Below are positions 1-7,751 of a stretch of 64,000 nucleotides of DNA, in pieces; position 1 is the first letter of the stretch; each line of letters starts with the position of its first letter. A model generated the notes under the pieces. That model made no database searches and was not told the DNA's origin. It worked only from the letters and a program-made list of their open reading frames with translations. Source of the stretch: Bacillus smithii (lineage in GTDB: Bacteria > Bacillota > Bacilli > Bacillales > DSM-4216); assembly GCF_001050115.1 (NCBI RefSeq), contig NZ_CP012024.1:2336001-2400000 (forward strand), written 5' to 3'. Made by a program: the position numbers and the translations under genes.

Positions 1-9
1 GCGTTCCAT
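1..9 (-). CDS. Cysteine desulfurase, first codons only (YrvO/IscS-like)
   Basis: Only three codons (Met-Glu-Arg) lie inside the window; the gene runs off the left edge. A strong ribosome binding site, AAGGAGG, stands at 21-27 just before it, 16 bases after the end of cymR. In B. subtilis cymR is followed by the cysteine desulfurase yrvO and then by the tRNA thiouridylase mnmA. The identification rests on this gene order and on the start Met-Glu-Arg, not on any domain seen here. Confidence 0.5.
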
Positions 10-25
10 TTTGAGAAATTCCTCC

Positions 26-445
26 TTAAATGTAAAACATATAGGCATCCGATTCGCCTCGATCGGTATAATTCGCTAAGTCCTCCAATGTTGTGCTCTC
101 AAGAACGTCCTTCACAGCATCTCGAATGCGCATCCATAACTCTCGTTTTGGAGGATCTTCATCTTCGATTCCTTCCACCGGGCTAATCGGCCCTTCCAAT
201 ACACGGATAATATCACCTGCTGTAATTTTGGAAGGGTCTCTGGCAAGTACATAACCTCCGTATGCTCCGCGGATGCTTTTGACCAAACCAGCATTTCTTA
301 GTGGAGCGACTAGCTGCTCTAAGTAATGCTCGGATAAGTCATGCGTTTTTGCAATGGAGCGCAAGGGGGTCGGTCCCTCTCCGTATTTCTTGGCTAACTC
401 AATCATAATCGTCAAGCCGTATCGGCCTTTAGTGGAAATTTTCAT
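26..445 (-). CDS. cymR: Rrf2-family regulator CymR
   Basis: A 139-residue Rrf2-type winged-helix repressor. In Bacillus CymR forms a complex with the cysteine synthase CysK and represses sulfur-uptake and cysteine-synthesis genes when cysteine is plentiful. The family start MKISTKGRYG is present, followed by the DNA-binding helices (about residues 25-60) and the glycine-rich wing. The protein has no cysteine at all, so it cannot hold an iron-sulfur cluster as IscR does; that fits CymR. I take the ATG at 443-445, since AGAGGTG at 452-458 is its ribosome binding site; a GTG three codons upstream overlaps that site. It leads into the cysteine desulfurase gene, and its start overlaps the end of the membrane-protein gene upstream by 17 bases. 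Confidence 0.92.
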   Translation of the reverse strand: MKISTKGRYGLTIMIELAKKYGEGPTPLRSIAKTHDLSEHYLEQLVAPLRNAGLVKSIRGAYGGYVLARDPSKITAGDIIRVLEGPISPVEGIEDEDPPKRELWMRIRDAVKDVLESTTLEDLANYTDRGESDAYMFYI

Positions 446-1103
446 ATTTTGCACCTCTATTCAATTCATTTTTTGATTTTTGCATTTTATGGATAAAGTA
501 ATCAGTGATTTTTTGACATTGTGGAAGTGTTATGCCTACAATCGTACCCATGAACAGACTAAATAAAATGGTTCCGACATGTACAGGTCCTCCCAAAAGA
601 AAACCCATTATGAGAACGATTACTTCCATTCCCCTTCGAACGTGGGAAACTTTCCATCCCGTTTTCGAAGTAACGGCAATCATTAAACTATCTCGAGGTC
701 CGGCTCCAATTTGGGCAGAAATGTAAATACCCATTCCGTATCCATTGATGATGATGCCGAGCAGAAACATGCACAGCTTTCCTAAAAAACTGTGGGGTGT
801 TACGATAAAAGGCAGACTTAAATACATATCCATGAATATGCCAACAAGAAGCATATTTAAATAAGCGCCAAATTGAGGCCACTCTTTCATCAGTAAAGCA
901 GATAAAGCTAAAACAGCCAACCCTACAAGTATTGACCAAGTCCCAACCGTTAACCCTAGTTTATAATATAATCCTACATGCATCGTGTCCCAAGGTGTTG
1001 CTCCGAGATCCGATCGAATCATGAACACAAGGCCGAGAGACATGACAAGCAAACCAGTCATAAAAACGACTAATCGAAAGATGATATTCCCCTTTGTTTT
1101 CAC
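429..1103 (-). CDS. YczE/YyaS/YitT-family membrane protein
   Basis: A 224-residue integral membrane protein with about five to six hydrophobic segments. The motifs RSDLGATPWDT (near residue 30) and GAGPRDSLMIA (near residue 132) are a repeated pair typical of YczE-like proteins, whose biochemical function is not known. The start is a GTG at 1101-1103 behind AAAGGGGCG. Its end overlaps cymR by 17 bases, so the two genes are probably co-transcribed and translationally coupled. B. subtilis does not, as far as I know, have such a gene between rarA and cymR, so a link to cysteine or sulfur control is possible but unproven. Confidence 0.8.
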   Translation of the reverse strand: MKTKGNIIFRLVVFMTGLLVMSLGLVFMIRSDLGATPWDTMHVGLYYKLGLTVGTWSILVGLAVLALSALLMKEWPQFGAYLNMLLVGIFMDMYLSLPFIVTPHSFLGKLCMFLLGIIINGYGMGIYISAQIGAGPRDSLMIAVTSKTGWKVSHVRRGMEVIVLIMGFLLGGPVHVGTILFSLFMGTIVGITLPQCQKITDYFIHKMQKSKNELNRGAKYENFH

Positions 1104-1292
1104 ATAAACGCCCCTTTAGATCCCCCGCGTAGAACAAATAAAGATTAGCTTTTGTCATTATAGCATACAATCTGAGCGAATACAGTTGAACTTGCCTTTT
1201 CCTATGGTAAGTTATTGTCAAAGATGTTTAAAAGACAAAAGACATTTTAAAAACGGGAAACCGATATAACTTTAGATCTGGAGAGATGAAGT

Positions 1293-2576
1293 ATGAGTAC
1301 AAAACCGTTAGCATTTCGAATGAGACCGAGAACCATTGATGAAATTGCCGGACAAGAACACTTAGTCGGAGAAGGAAAAATCATTAGAAGAATGGTCGAA
1401 GCAAAACAGCTTTCATCTATGATTCTTTACGGGCCGCCAGGAATAGGCAAAACTTCCATTGCTTCCGCGATTGCCGGCAGTACTCAATATGCTTTTCGAC
1501 AACTGAATGCAGTCACCAATAACAAGAAAGATATGGAAATTGTCGCTGAGGAAGCGAAAATGTCCGGAAAAGTGATTCTGCTTTTAGACGAAGTACATCG
1601 TCTGGATAAAGGGAAGCAAGACTTTCTTCTTCCTTATCTTGAAAATGGCAGCATTACATTAATCGGAGCTACAACCAACAATCCATACTTTTCGATTAAT
1701 CCGGCTATTCGCAGCCGCTGTCAAATATTCGAATTAAAGCCGTTAACCCCGGATCAGATTCTCTCATTGTTGAAAAGAGCTCTTCATGATGAAAAACGGG
1801 GACTCGGAAAATGGAACATTCAAATCGACGAAGACGCGTTGCTCCATTTCGCGCATGGATCAAACGGAGATGCCCGCAGTTCTTTAAACGCGCTCGAATT
1901 GGCTGTCTTATCTACAAAAGAGGATGAAACCGGTACGATCCACATTAATCTTGAAATAGCAGAGGAATGTCTGCAAAAGAAAAGTTTTGTTCATGATAAA
2001 GATGGAGATGCCCATTACGACGTGCTCAGCGCTTTCCAAAAGTCCATTCGAGGAAGCGACGTAAATGCCGCACTTCATTACTTAGGAAGGCTGATTGAAG
2101 CTGGCGACCTTCCCAGCATTTCAAGAAGGCTTCTTGTCATCGCTTACGAAGATATCGGCCTTGCCAATCCTCAAGCTGGAGTTCGAACATTGGCCGCCGT
2201 CCAAACAGCAGAGAAAATAGGCTTTCCAGAGGCGAGAATTCCGTTGGCAGCAGCCGTTATCGAACTTTGTTTGTCTCCAAAATCCAATTCTGCCATCATG
2301 GCCATTGATTCGGCTTTAGCGGACATTCGAAAAGGGAAAAGCGGAGATGTTCCAGACCATTTAAAAGATGCCCATTACAAAGGGGCAAAAGAGTTAGGAA
2401 GAGGAATCAGCTATAAATATCCGCACGACTATGAAAGCGGCTGGGTAAAACAACAATACTTACCAGACACATTAAAAGATGCCGTCTATTATCACCCAAA
2501 AACAACCGGGAAATTCGAAAAGGCGCTGGCATCTGTTTACGAAAATATTTCCAAACTTCAAAACGATCATTCTTAA
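1293..2576 (+). CDS. rarA: Replication-associated recombination protein A (MgsA/RarA AAA+ ATPase)
   Basis: A 427-residue AAA+ ATPase related to clamp-loader subunits, acting at stalled replication forks. The Walker A motif GPPGIGKT is at residues 47-54 and Walker B (LLLDEVHR) at about 96-103. A sensor stretch (GATTNNPYFSINPAIRSRC) and the C-terminal tetramerisation region follow, and length is normal for the family. GGAGAGATG precedes the ATG. It is divergent from the YczE-like/cymR pair and corresponds to B. subtilis yrvN, which sits next to cymR in the same way. Confidence 0.95.
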   Translation: MSTKPLAFRMRPRTIDEIAGQEHLVGEGKIIRRMVEAKQLSSMILYGPPGIGKTSIASAIAGSTQYAFRQLNAVTNNKKDMEIVAEEAKMSGKVILLLDEVHRLDKGKQDFLLPYLENGSITLIGATTNNPYFSINPAIRSRCQIFELKPLTPDQILSLLKRALHDEKRGLGKWNIQIDEDALLHFAHGSNGDARSSLNALELAVLSTKEDETGTIHINLEIAEECLQKKSFVHDKDGDAHYDVLSAFQKSIRGSDVNAALHYLGRLIEAGDLPSISRRLLVIAYEDIGLANPQAGVRTLAAVQTAEKIGFPEARIPLAAAVIELCLSPKSNSAIMAIDSALADIRKGKSGDVPDHLKDAHYKGAKELGRGISYKYPHDYESGWVKQQYLPDTLKDAVYYHPKTTGKFEKALASVYENISKLQNDHS

Positions 2577-2786
2577 AACCCAATAAAACGATGCCAGGAT
2601 CATTCGAACGGCAGATTCCCCTTATATTCATGGTAATTGACATAAAGGTACGGCTTGTCATACCGCTATTTTTTAAACGCAACTGACGAGGGTCAATCGG
2701 CCAGTGGTGACCTCTTCATCATGCTATGGCTGTGACAATTATCGATTTCTGAAAATAAAAAGTAGACCATTTTCTTTACAAAAATC

Positions 2787-2816
2787 TTGACTCTTTTCAA
2801 AAAAATAAATTAAAAT
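2787..2816 (+). promoter_or_regulatory. Sigma-A-type promoter for the dicarboxylate symporter
   Basis: TTGACT at 2787-2792 and TAAAAT at 2811-2816 are separated by 18 bases, giving a predicted transcript start near 2823. That is about 50 bases before the TTG start codon of the symporter. The rest of the gap from 2577 holds no gene that I can see. Confidence 0.5.
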
Positions 2817-2871
2817 GATATTCGTCGCATTTTATGTTATTTTGTCGAATAGAGAGAAAGGAGTGGTTTTT

Positions 2872-4128
2872 TTGAAAAAAATTGGATTAGCTTGGCAAAT
2901 ATTTATTGGGCTAATATTAGGAATTATCGTCGGGGTTATTTTTTATGGCAATCCCTCCGTTCAAGGATTCCTACAACCTATCGGCGATATATTCATAAGA
3001 CTCATTAAAATGATTGTAATCCCGATTGTTGTTTCCAGCCTCATCGTTGGAGTTGCAGGGCTTGGCGACATCAAACAATTGGGAAAATTGGGCGGTATTA
3101 CGCTGCTTTACTTTGAAATCATTACCACCGTCGCAATCATTTTAGGGCTGTTGGTAGGAAATATCGTAAAACCTGGTGTTGGCGTAGACATACACTCTCT
3201 TCAAAAAGGTGATATCTCAAGTTACTTAAGCACCACAGAACAAGCAACCTCTCACTCATTTGCAGATACCATTGTCAACATCGTCCCTGACAATTTATTT
3301 AAAGCATTGGCGAACGGCGATATGTTAGCCATTATCTTTTTCTCCGTTATGTTCGGGCTCGGAGTTGCCGCGATCGGAGACAAAGGAAAACCTGTACTGA
3401 AATTTTTCCAAGCAACTGCCGATGCCATGTTTAATGTGACAAACATGGTCATGAGGTTTGCACCGTTTGGCGTTTTTGCCCTTATCGGCATTACCGTATC
3501 GAAGTTTGGAGTAAGTTCTTTAATTCCGCTAAGTAAACTTATATTAACAGTTTACGGAACCATGTTTTTATTTATTCTGGTCGTTTTAGGATTAGTTGCC
3601 AAACTATTTGGCATTAATATCTTTCATATCTTTAAAATCCTAAAAAACGAGTTAATCCTTGCTTATTCCACTTCCAGTTCAGAAACCGTTCTGCCAAAGT
3701 TAATGGAGAAAATGGAACGATTCGGATGTGCAAAAGGGATTACCACTTTTGTCATTCCTACCGGTTATTCCTTCAACTTGGACGGCTCCACTCTTTATCA
3801 ATCAATAGCCGCCATTTTTATCGCCCAGATGTACGGCATTCATCTTTCAATTGCTGAACAAATTTCCCTAGTGTTAGTTCTTATGGTCACTTCCAAAGGA
3901 ATTGCGGGGGTTCCCGGTGTTTCATTCGTTGTGTTACTTGCGACACTGAGCACCACCCATTTACCAGTGGAAGGATTGGCCTTTATAGCTGGAATTGATC
4001 GAATTATGGACATGGCACGTACAGTTGTCAATGTTATCGGAAATTCACTTGCTTCTATTATCGTTTCCAAATTGGTTGGACAATACGACGCTGAAAAAGG
4101 AAAAGAATATTTGAAAGAAGTCTCGTAA
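2872..4128 (+). CDS. Dicarboxylate/amino acid:cation symporter (DAACS family, GltP/GltT-like)
   Basis: A 418-residue membrane transporter for glutamate/aspartate or C4-dicarboxylates, driven by sodium or protons. The serine-rich hairpin motif (YSTSSSETVLPKLMEKME) and the signature PTGYSFNLDGS, which form substrate and cation sites in this family, are both intact, with the usual eight transmembrane segments and two re-entrant loops. I choose the TTG at 2872-2874, because AAAGGAG at 2857-2863 precedes it and the protein then starts LKKIGLAWQI as in relatives. An upstream in-frame ATG at 2815 overlaps the likely -10 box. Substrate cannot be decided from sequence. It is a single-gene unit ending in a terminator. 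Confidence 0.9.
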   Translation: MKKIGLAWQIFIGLILGIIVGVIFYGNPSVQGFLQPIGDIFIRLIKMIVIPIVVSSLIVGVAGLGDIKQLGKLGGITLLYFEIITTVAIILGLLVGNIVKPGVGVDIHSLQKGDISSYLSTTEQATSHSFADTIVNIVPDNLFKALANGDMLAIIFFSVMFGLGVAAIGDKGKPVLKFFQATADAMFNVTNMVMRFAPFGVFALIGITVSKFGVSSLIPLSKLILTVYGTMFLFILVVLGLVAKLFGINIFHIFKILKNELILAYSTSSSETVLPKLMEKMERFGCAKGITTFVIPTGYSFNLDGSTLYQSIAAIFIAQMYGIHLSIAEQISLVLVLMVTSKGIAGVPGVSFVVLLATLSTTHLPVEGLAFIAGIDRIMDMARTVVNVIGNSLASIIVSKLVGQYDAEKGKEYLKEVS

Positions 4129-4139
4129 AGAAATGAAAT

Positions 4140-4170
4140 GCTTGTCCGTATTTAGTGGACAAGCTTTTTC
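4140..4170 (+). terminator. Rho-independent terminator after the symporter
   Basis: GCTTGTCC (4140-4147) pairs with GGACAAGC (4157-4164) and is followed by TTTTTC. It lies 12 bases after the symporter stop codon. Confidence 0.8.
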
Positions 4171-4415
4171 ATCTCTTTTCAAGAAACGTGATGATCTGTA
4201 TTTCACAGCTTTCCACTAATTCAGAAAGCTTTTCCGTTACCTCTTTTCTTCGGCATGACCCTCTAGCACTTCGTTTTGAACTGTTCGATAAAAATTCAAC
4301 ATTGACTTTTTAGAAAATAAGATGCATGCAACGAAATGTTCATCCGCACTTAGTCCCCTCGTACGGACAACCCAAGCAACGAATAAAATGCCATTCGTTA
4401 ATTGTTGACCACTCG

Positions 4416-4490
4416 TCATATTTTCCCAACCAATATTAAAATGGTCCCAATGGCTAATAATCCAAAGAACAACGTCCATATTACATACAT
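4416..4490 (-). CDS. Possible 24-residue membrane peptide
   Basis: A short frame encodes MYVIWTLFFGLLAIGTILIL plus four residues (VGKI), essentially one transmembrane helix with a positively charged tail. AGGAT precedes the ATG by eight bases. A perfect TATAAT (complement of 4521-4526) lies about 30 bases upstream on the same strand, though no clear -35 box goes with it. Another frame on this strand (4237-4479) is open for 80 codons but lacks a ribosome binding site and family features. The remainder of the gap 4171-4586 shows nothing else. I do not recognise the peptide; it may be a real small protein or chance. Confidence 0.35.
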   Translation of the reverse strand: MYVIWTLFFGLLAIGTILILVGKI

Positions 4491-4586
4491 AATGAATGAT
4501 CCTATCCTTTCCTTGATCTCATTATATTTTCTTTGACAATAAAATTGATAAATCCTTGCAGGATGATTCAAAAAATACGAAAAGGA

Positions 4587-4615
4587 TTGTTCCAATGAGC
4601 CTTTATCTGTATAAT
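4587..4615 (+). promoter_or_regulatory. niaP promoter
   Basis: TTGTTC (4587-4592) and a perfect TATAAT (4610-4615) are 17 bases apart. The predicted start near 4622 falls at the edge of the palindromic candidate NiaR operator. Confidence 0.6.
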
Positions 4616-4624
4616 TAGTTGTAA

Positions 4625-4647
4625 ATACATTTGTTTACATATGTAAT
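4625..4647 (+). promoter_or_regulatory. Candidate NiaR (NadR/YrxA) operator at niaP
   Basis: The stretch contains TTTGTTTACATATGTAA, with a TGT-TT-ACA core and the perfect palindrome TTACATATGTAA. It lies right after the promoter and before the ribosome binding site, where a repressor would block transcription. A related sequence (core AT.T.TT.ACA.AT shared) stands between nadB and nifS at 44646-44667. NiaR of Bacillales is known to repress niacin transport and nadBCA genes, and its gene is in this window. The match to the published consensus was not computed. Confidence 0.5.
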
Positions 4648-4665
4648 TACAGGAGGAAATCTTCA

Positions 4666-5862
4666 ATGAATGACGCATTAAAACAAAACACTCGCAAGCT
4701 CCTAGGTATAGCCGGTTTCGCTTGGCTGTTTGACGCCATGGATGTCGGAATGCTGTCGTTTATCCAAGCTGCCCTGCAAAAAGATTGGAATTTGTCGGTC
4801 AAGGAAATGGGATGGATTGGAAGCGTTAACTCCATCGGTATGGCAGCAGGCGCCTTTTTATTTGGTTTGCTGGCTGACAGAATCGGAAGAAAGCCGGTCT
4901 TTCTGATCACGTTGCTTCTCTTTACGATCGGGAGCGGATTATCGGCGTTCACAAGCACTCTTGTCTTATTTCTATTCTTCCGATTTTTTATCGGGATGGG
5001 CTTAGGGGGCGAACTTCCCGTTGCATCAACACTTGTATCGGAAAGCGTACCGGCCAAAGATCGTGGCAGAATCATTGTCCTTTTGGAAAGTTTCTGGGCA
5101 GGCGGCTGGTTGCTTGCTGCTGTCGTCTCCTATTTTATTATTCCAGAATACGGTTGGAGAATGGCATTATTATTAGGAGCCATTCCGGCACTGTACGCCC
5201 TGTATTTACGCTGGAATTTACCCGATTCAGCCCGTTTTCAATCGGTAAAAACAAAACGTTCTTTCATTCTAAACATAAAAGAAGTATGGTCTCGTCCACA
5301 TATTCGAAAAACGATCATGCTATGGATCGTCTGGTTTTGCGTCGTGTTCTCTTATTACGGCATGTTCCTTTGGCTCCCAAGCATTATGGTCATGAAAGGA
5401 TTCAGCCTAATTAAAAGTTTCGGCTATGTGCTGATTATGACTCTTGCACAGCTTCCCGGCTATTTCACTGCTGCCTGGCTGATTGACAGAATCGGCCGTA
5501 AATGGGTCTTAATAATCTTTTTGCTGGGTACTTCCATCAGCGCATGGCTTTTTGGAAATGCGGAAACTTTGCCGTTGTTGATTACTTATGGAATTTTACT
5601 ATCTTTCTTTAACTTAGGCGCTTGGGGAGCACTTTATGCTTATTCACCGGAACAATACCCGACGGCTATCCGCGGTACAGGGGTTGGAATGGCCACTTCT
5701 TTCGGACGAATAGGAGGCATCCTCGGTCCGCTTTTGATCGGTTTTCTTGGCAGCGAGACTTCTATCTCCGCCATCTTCTCTATTTTTTGTGCGGCGATTA
5801 TCATCAGCGTTGTCAGCATCGCCCTATTAGGAACGGAAACAAAAGCGAAAGATCTGGCTTAA
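4666..5862 (+). CDS. niaP: Niacin transporter NiaP (MFS)
   Basis: A 398-residue major facilitator with 12 predicted membrane segments. It closely resembles the B. subtilis niacin permease YceI/NiaP from memory: FDAMDVGMLSF near residue 22, GLLADRIGRKP near 63, RFFIGMGLGGELPVAST near 105, and LLESFWAGGW. A second RIGRKW motif lies in the C-terminal half, as usual for this fold. AGGAGG precedes the ATG. It is transcribed alone. The candidate NiaR operator in its leader supports a role in nicotinic acid or nicotinamide uptake for NAD salvage; a different sugar-acid or aromatic-acid substrate would be the alternative. Confidence 0.82.
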   Translation: MNDALKQNTRKLLGIAGFAWLFDAMDVGMLSFIQAALQKDWNLSVKEMGWIGSVNSIGMAAGAFLFGLLADRIGRKPVFLITLLLFTIGSGLSAFTSTLVLFLFFRFFIGMGLGGELPVASTLVSESVPAKDRGRIIVLLESFWAGGWLLAAVVSYFIIPEYGWRMALLLGAIPALYALYLRWNLPDSARFQSVKTKRSFILNIKEVWSRPHIRKTIMLWIVWFCVVFSYYGMFLWLPSIMVMKGFSLIKSFGYVLIMTLAQLPGYFTAAWLIDRIGRKWVLIIFLLGTSISAWLFGNAETLPLLITYGILLSFFNLGAWGALYAYSPEQYPTAIRGTGVGMATSFGRIGGILGPLLIGFLGSETSISAIFSIFCAAIIISVVSIALLGTETKAKDLA

Positions 5863-5922
5863 TGCCGAAAATGCAGCTGATTAGATGAGGGAAAACTTCG
5901 ATCCATCAATGTACCAAAAAAA

Positions 5923-5960
5923 GAGCGATGATCATTGGAAAGAACATCATCGTTCTATTA
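5923..5960 (+). terminator. Probable niaP terminator
   Basis: GAGCGATGAT (5923-5932) can pair with ATCATCGTTC (5946-5955), preceded by an A-run and followed by a weak T-rich tail. The convergent tcdA side ends separately at 6729-6755. The rest of 5863-6086 holds no gene that I can see. Confidence 0.45.
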
Positions 5961-6086
5961 CGGCAGCCTAAATGATGAACGATGACGTCGTTTCTTGACA
6001 CCTTTACCAGCATGTCAAACGGGCGTCATTCTCTTTGCCTTTATTTTCATGGATTACTGCTCAAAAAAGAAATGCTTGCCTTAAAA

Positions 6087-6726
6087 ATCGAGTAGGAGGG
6101 AGCGATTAACTCCCGTCCTCTCACACCACCGTACGTACGGTTCCGTATACGGCGGTTCAATTAAGATAATTGACGCAAGTCTTTATAACTTCCGTGAATA
6201 GCTGTTCTCTTTATGCCAGTGGTCACTCCACCCTCCAAGAGGTCTCCCACGGGATTCACCGCTTCCTCCCTCAAGTGAGGTACTACGTTTTCTGTGTTCA
6301 TCATGACTCACTGAATACCAAGGGCTATTCTCTCTTAATTGTTCGGTCCTTCTTAGTTGTTCTAGACCAACTAATACTATGACCTCTGCTGACTTCTGAC
6401 GGTTCAGCTACTTATCACTAAGTAGGTTATGAAGAGTACTTCACATATCCGCCAGACCTCCCCGGGTAAGTACATGCACTTTCACACCATCTATCCGCCT
6501 CATTTACTCGATATGACCTTCGACAGAAAGAGCTTTGTTTTGTTATGCAAACTCACTCAATCATACCTAGCCTTATATGAGGTTCGTGTTCCTCGGACCG
6601 GTGTTTTGCCTCCAGCTTCCTTCAGATTCCGCGTCACCACGGACACCCTTGCTCTTGGCTAACCTCTACTTCTGTCTTCGGGGTTCGGGACTTACACCCT
6701 ATAGTTCATGTACATGCCGGGCGCAC
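6087..6726 (-). mobile_element. Group IIC (bacterial class C) intron lacking its reverse transcriptase
   Basis: Read on the minus strand the element starts GTGCGCCCGGCATG (6726 downward) with the conserved stretch GGGTGTAAGTCCCGAACC, and ends CTACTCGAT at 6087. Domain V is clear at about 6124-6158: ACCGCCGTA pairs with TACGGTGGT around a GAAC-capped inner stem and a two-base bulge, with the CGC catalytic triad typical of class C. A short domain VI hairpin (GGGAG/CTCCC) follows. Sequence and order match the well-studied Oceanobacillus iheyensis intron from memory. Normally domain IV carries an open reading frame of more than 1.2 kb; here only about 170 bases separate domain III from domain V. 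The intron sits directly behind the tcdA terminator hairpin, the known target type of class C introns. Confidence 0.85.
6161..6304 (-). pseudogene. 47-codon reading frame in intron domain IV, probable remnant of the intron-encoded protein
   Basis: Where the maturase/reverse transcriptase should be, a frame starts MMNTENVVPHLREEAVNP, passes through DLLEGG, and ends KDLRQLS with a stop just before domain V. No reverse transcriptase motif such as YADD is present. Its start and end positions relative to domains III and V are those of a normal intron protein, so an internal deletion joining the first and last codons is a reasonable inference. It could also be a chance frame. Confidence 0.45.
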
Positions 6727-6728
6727 AT

Positions 6729-6755
6729 AAAAAGCCGCCTGTACCGGCGGCTTTT
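6729..6755 (-). terminator. tcdA terminator and group IIC insertion target
   Basis: GCCGCC (6734-6739) pairs with GGCGGC (6746-6751). On the minus strand it is followed by TTTTTAT and then the first base of the intron. The stem begins three bases after the tcdA stop codon. The A-run on the other side would let it work for both strands. Confidence 0.85.
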
Positions 6756-7518
6756 ACCCGTTTTGCACCCGTGCTATTTCTATTCCTTCTAGCAGCTTTC
6801 GAACCACGTATGAGGCCATAATCAGGCCGCATACAGATGGAACAAACGCATTCGAAGATGGGGGCATTTTCGCTTTTCGAATACTTGCTTCGTCGTTGCC
6901 GACCACTTTGCGGACGTCTTCGCGGATAACGATGGGGCTTTCATCGGAAAACACAACAGGGACCCCTTTTTTGATCCCCTCTTTCCGCAATCGGGTACGA
7001 ACCACTTTCGCAATCGGGTCAGTGTGCGTTTGGGATATATCGGCAATCCGAAATCGGGTTGGATCCATCTTATTAGCGGCTCCCATGCTAGAAATGATGG
7101 GAATATCTCGTTTCAAACATTCTTTCATTAAATGAATCTTATAAGTAATGGTATCGGATGCGTCAATGACGAAATCAGGGCGATAGCCAAAGAATTGCTC
7201 ATACGTTTCTTCCGTATAAAACATTTTTAAGGCGATGACTTCACAATCAGGATTTATATCCGCGATTCTTTCTTTCATCACATCCACCTTTGCTTTTCCG
7301 ATCGTGGACAGCAAAGCGGGAATTTGCCGGTTCACATTCGTTATATCCACTACATCTTTATCCACCATTACAATACGTCCAATTCCGGAACGTGCCAACG
7401 CTTCAACAGCAAAGGAACCGACTCCTCCAACGCCTAGTACAGCAACCGTGCTGTTTGCTAATTTTTCCAGCCCTTCTTTTCCAATCGCTAATTCATTTCT
7501 CGAAAATTGGTGAAGCAT
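6754..7518 (-). CDS. tcdA: tRNA threonylcarbamoyladenosine dehydratase
   Basis: A 254-residue E1/ThiF-like enzyme that uses ATP to cyclise t6A at position 37 of ANN-decoding tRNAs to ct6A. The nucleotide-binding loop GVGGVGS is at residues 29-35, VDKDVVDITNVNRQ (near 52-65) is the conserved adenylation segment, and the C-terminal part has the CsdL/TcdA-type ending. Length is normal. It corresponds to B. subtilis yrvM, located between rarA and aspS. The stop codon touches the terminator, into which an intron has inserted without harming the coding sequence. Confidence 0.92.
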   Translation of the reverse strand: MLHQFSRNELAIGKEGLEKLANSTVAVLGVGGVGSFAVEALARSGIGRIVMVDKDVVDITNVNRQIPALLSTIGKAKVDVMKERIADINPDCEVIALKMFYTEETYEQFFGYRPDFVIDASDTITYKIHLMKECLKRDIPIISSMGAANKMDPTRFRIADISQTHTDPIAKVVRTRLRKEGIKKGVPVVFSDESPIVIREDVRKVVGNDEASIRKAKMPPSSNAFVPSVCGLIMASYVVRKLLEGIEIARVQNG

Positions 7519-7674
7519 ATTCTCACTCCTATTATGTAATCAGCCGTTGCCTAAGCTCGACAGTTTTTTCGCCAAAAACTATCTTACCTCATCTAATAGA
7601 AAGGATTCAATAGACGTTTTTATGGAGGATAGTCGAGTGACCTGCCTGATAAGAAAACCTTTTCATTCAATACG

Positions 7675-7705
7675 CAAAAACAACCGCTGCATGCAGCGGT
7701 TGTTC
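7675..7705 (-). terminator. Strong terminator behind the 6S RNA gene
   Basis: A perfect palindrome, AACCGCTGCATGCAGCGGTT with AA/TT flanks, is followed on the minus strand by TTTTTG. It stands about 50 bases after the likely 3' end of 6S RNA and would stop transcription coming from 6S RNA and from hisS-aspS. The rest of 7519-7751 has no gene. Confidence 0.8.
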
Positions 7706-7751
7706 ATCAAAGCAAAATGGTTTATTCGGGCTATTTAAAGTCTACGGAAAC

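Noticed and set aside
4237-4479. An 80-codon open frame on the minus strand in the gap before niaP
   Set aside because: No ribosome binding site, no family features, and it overlaps the better-supported 24-residue frame.
6429-6792. Open frames on the plus strand across the intron
   Set aside because: The region is a structured ribozyme read on the minus strand; the frames have no ribosome binding sites or protein features.
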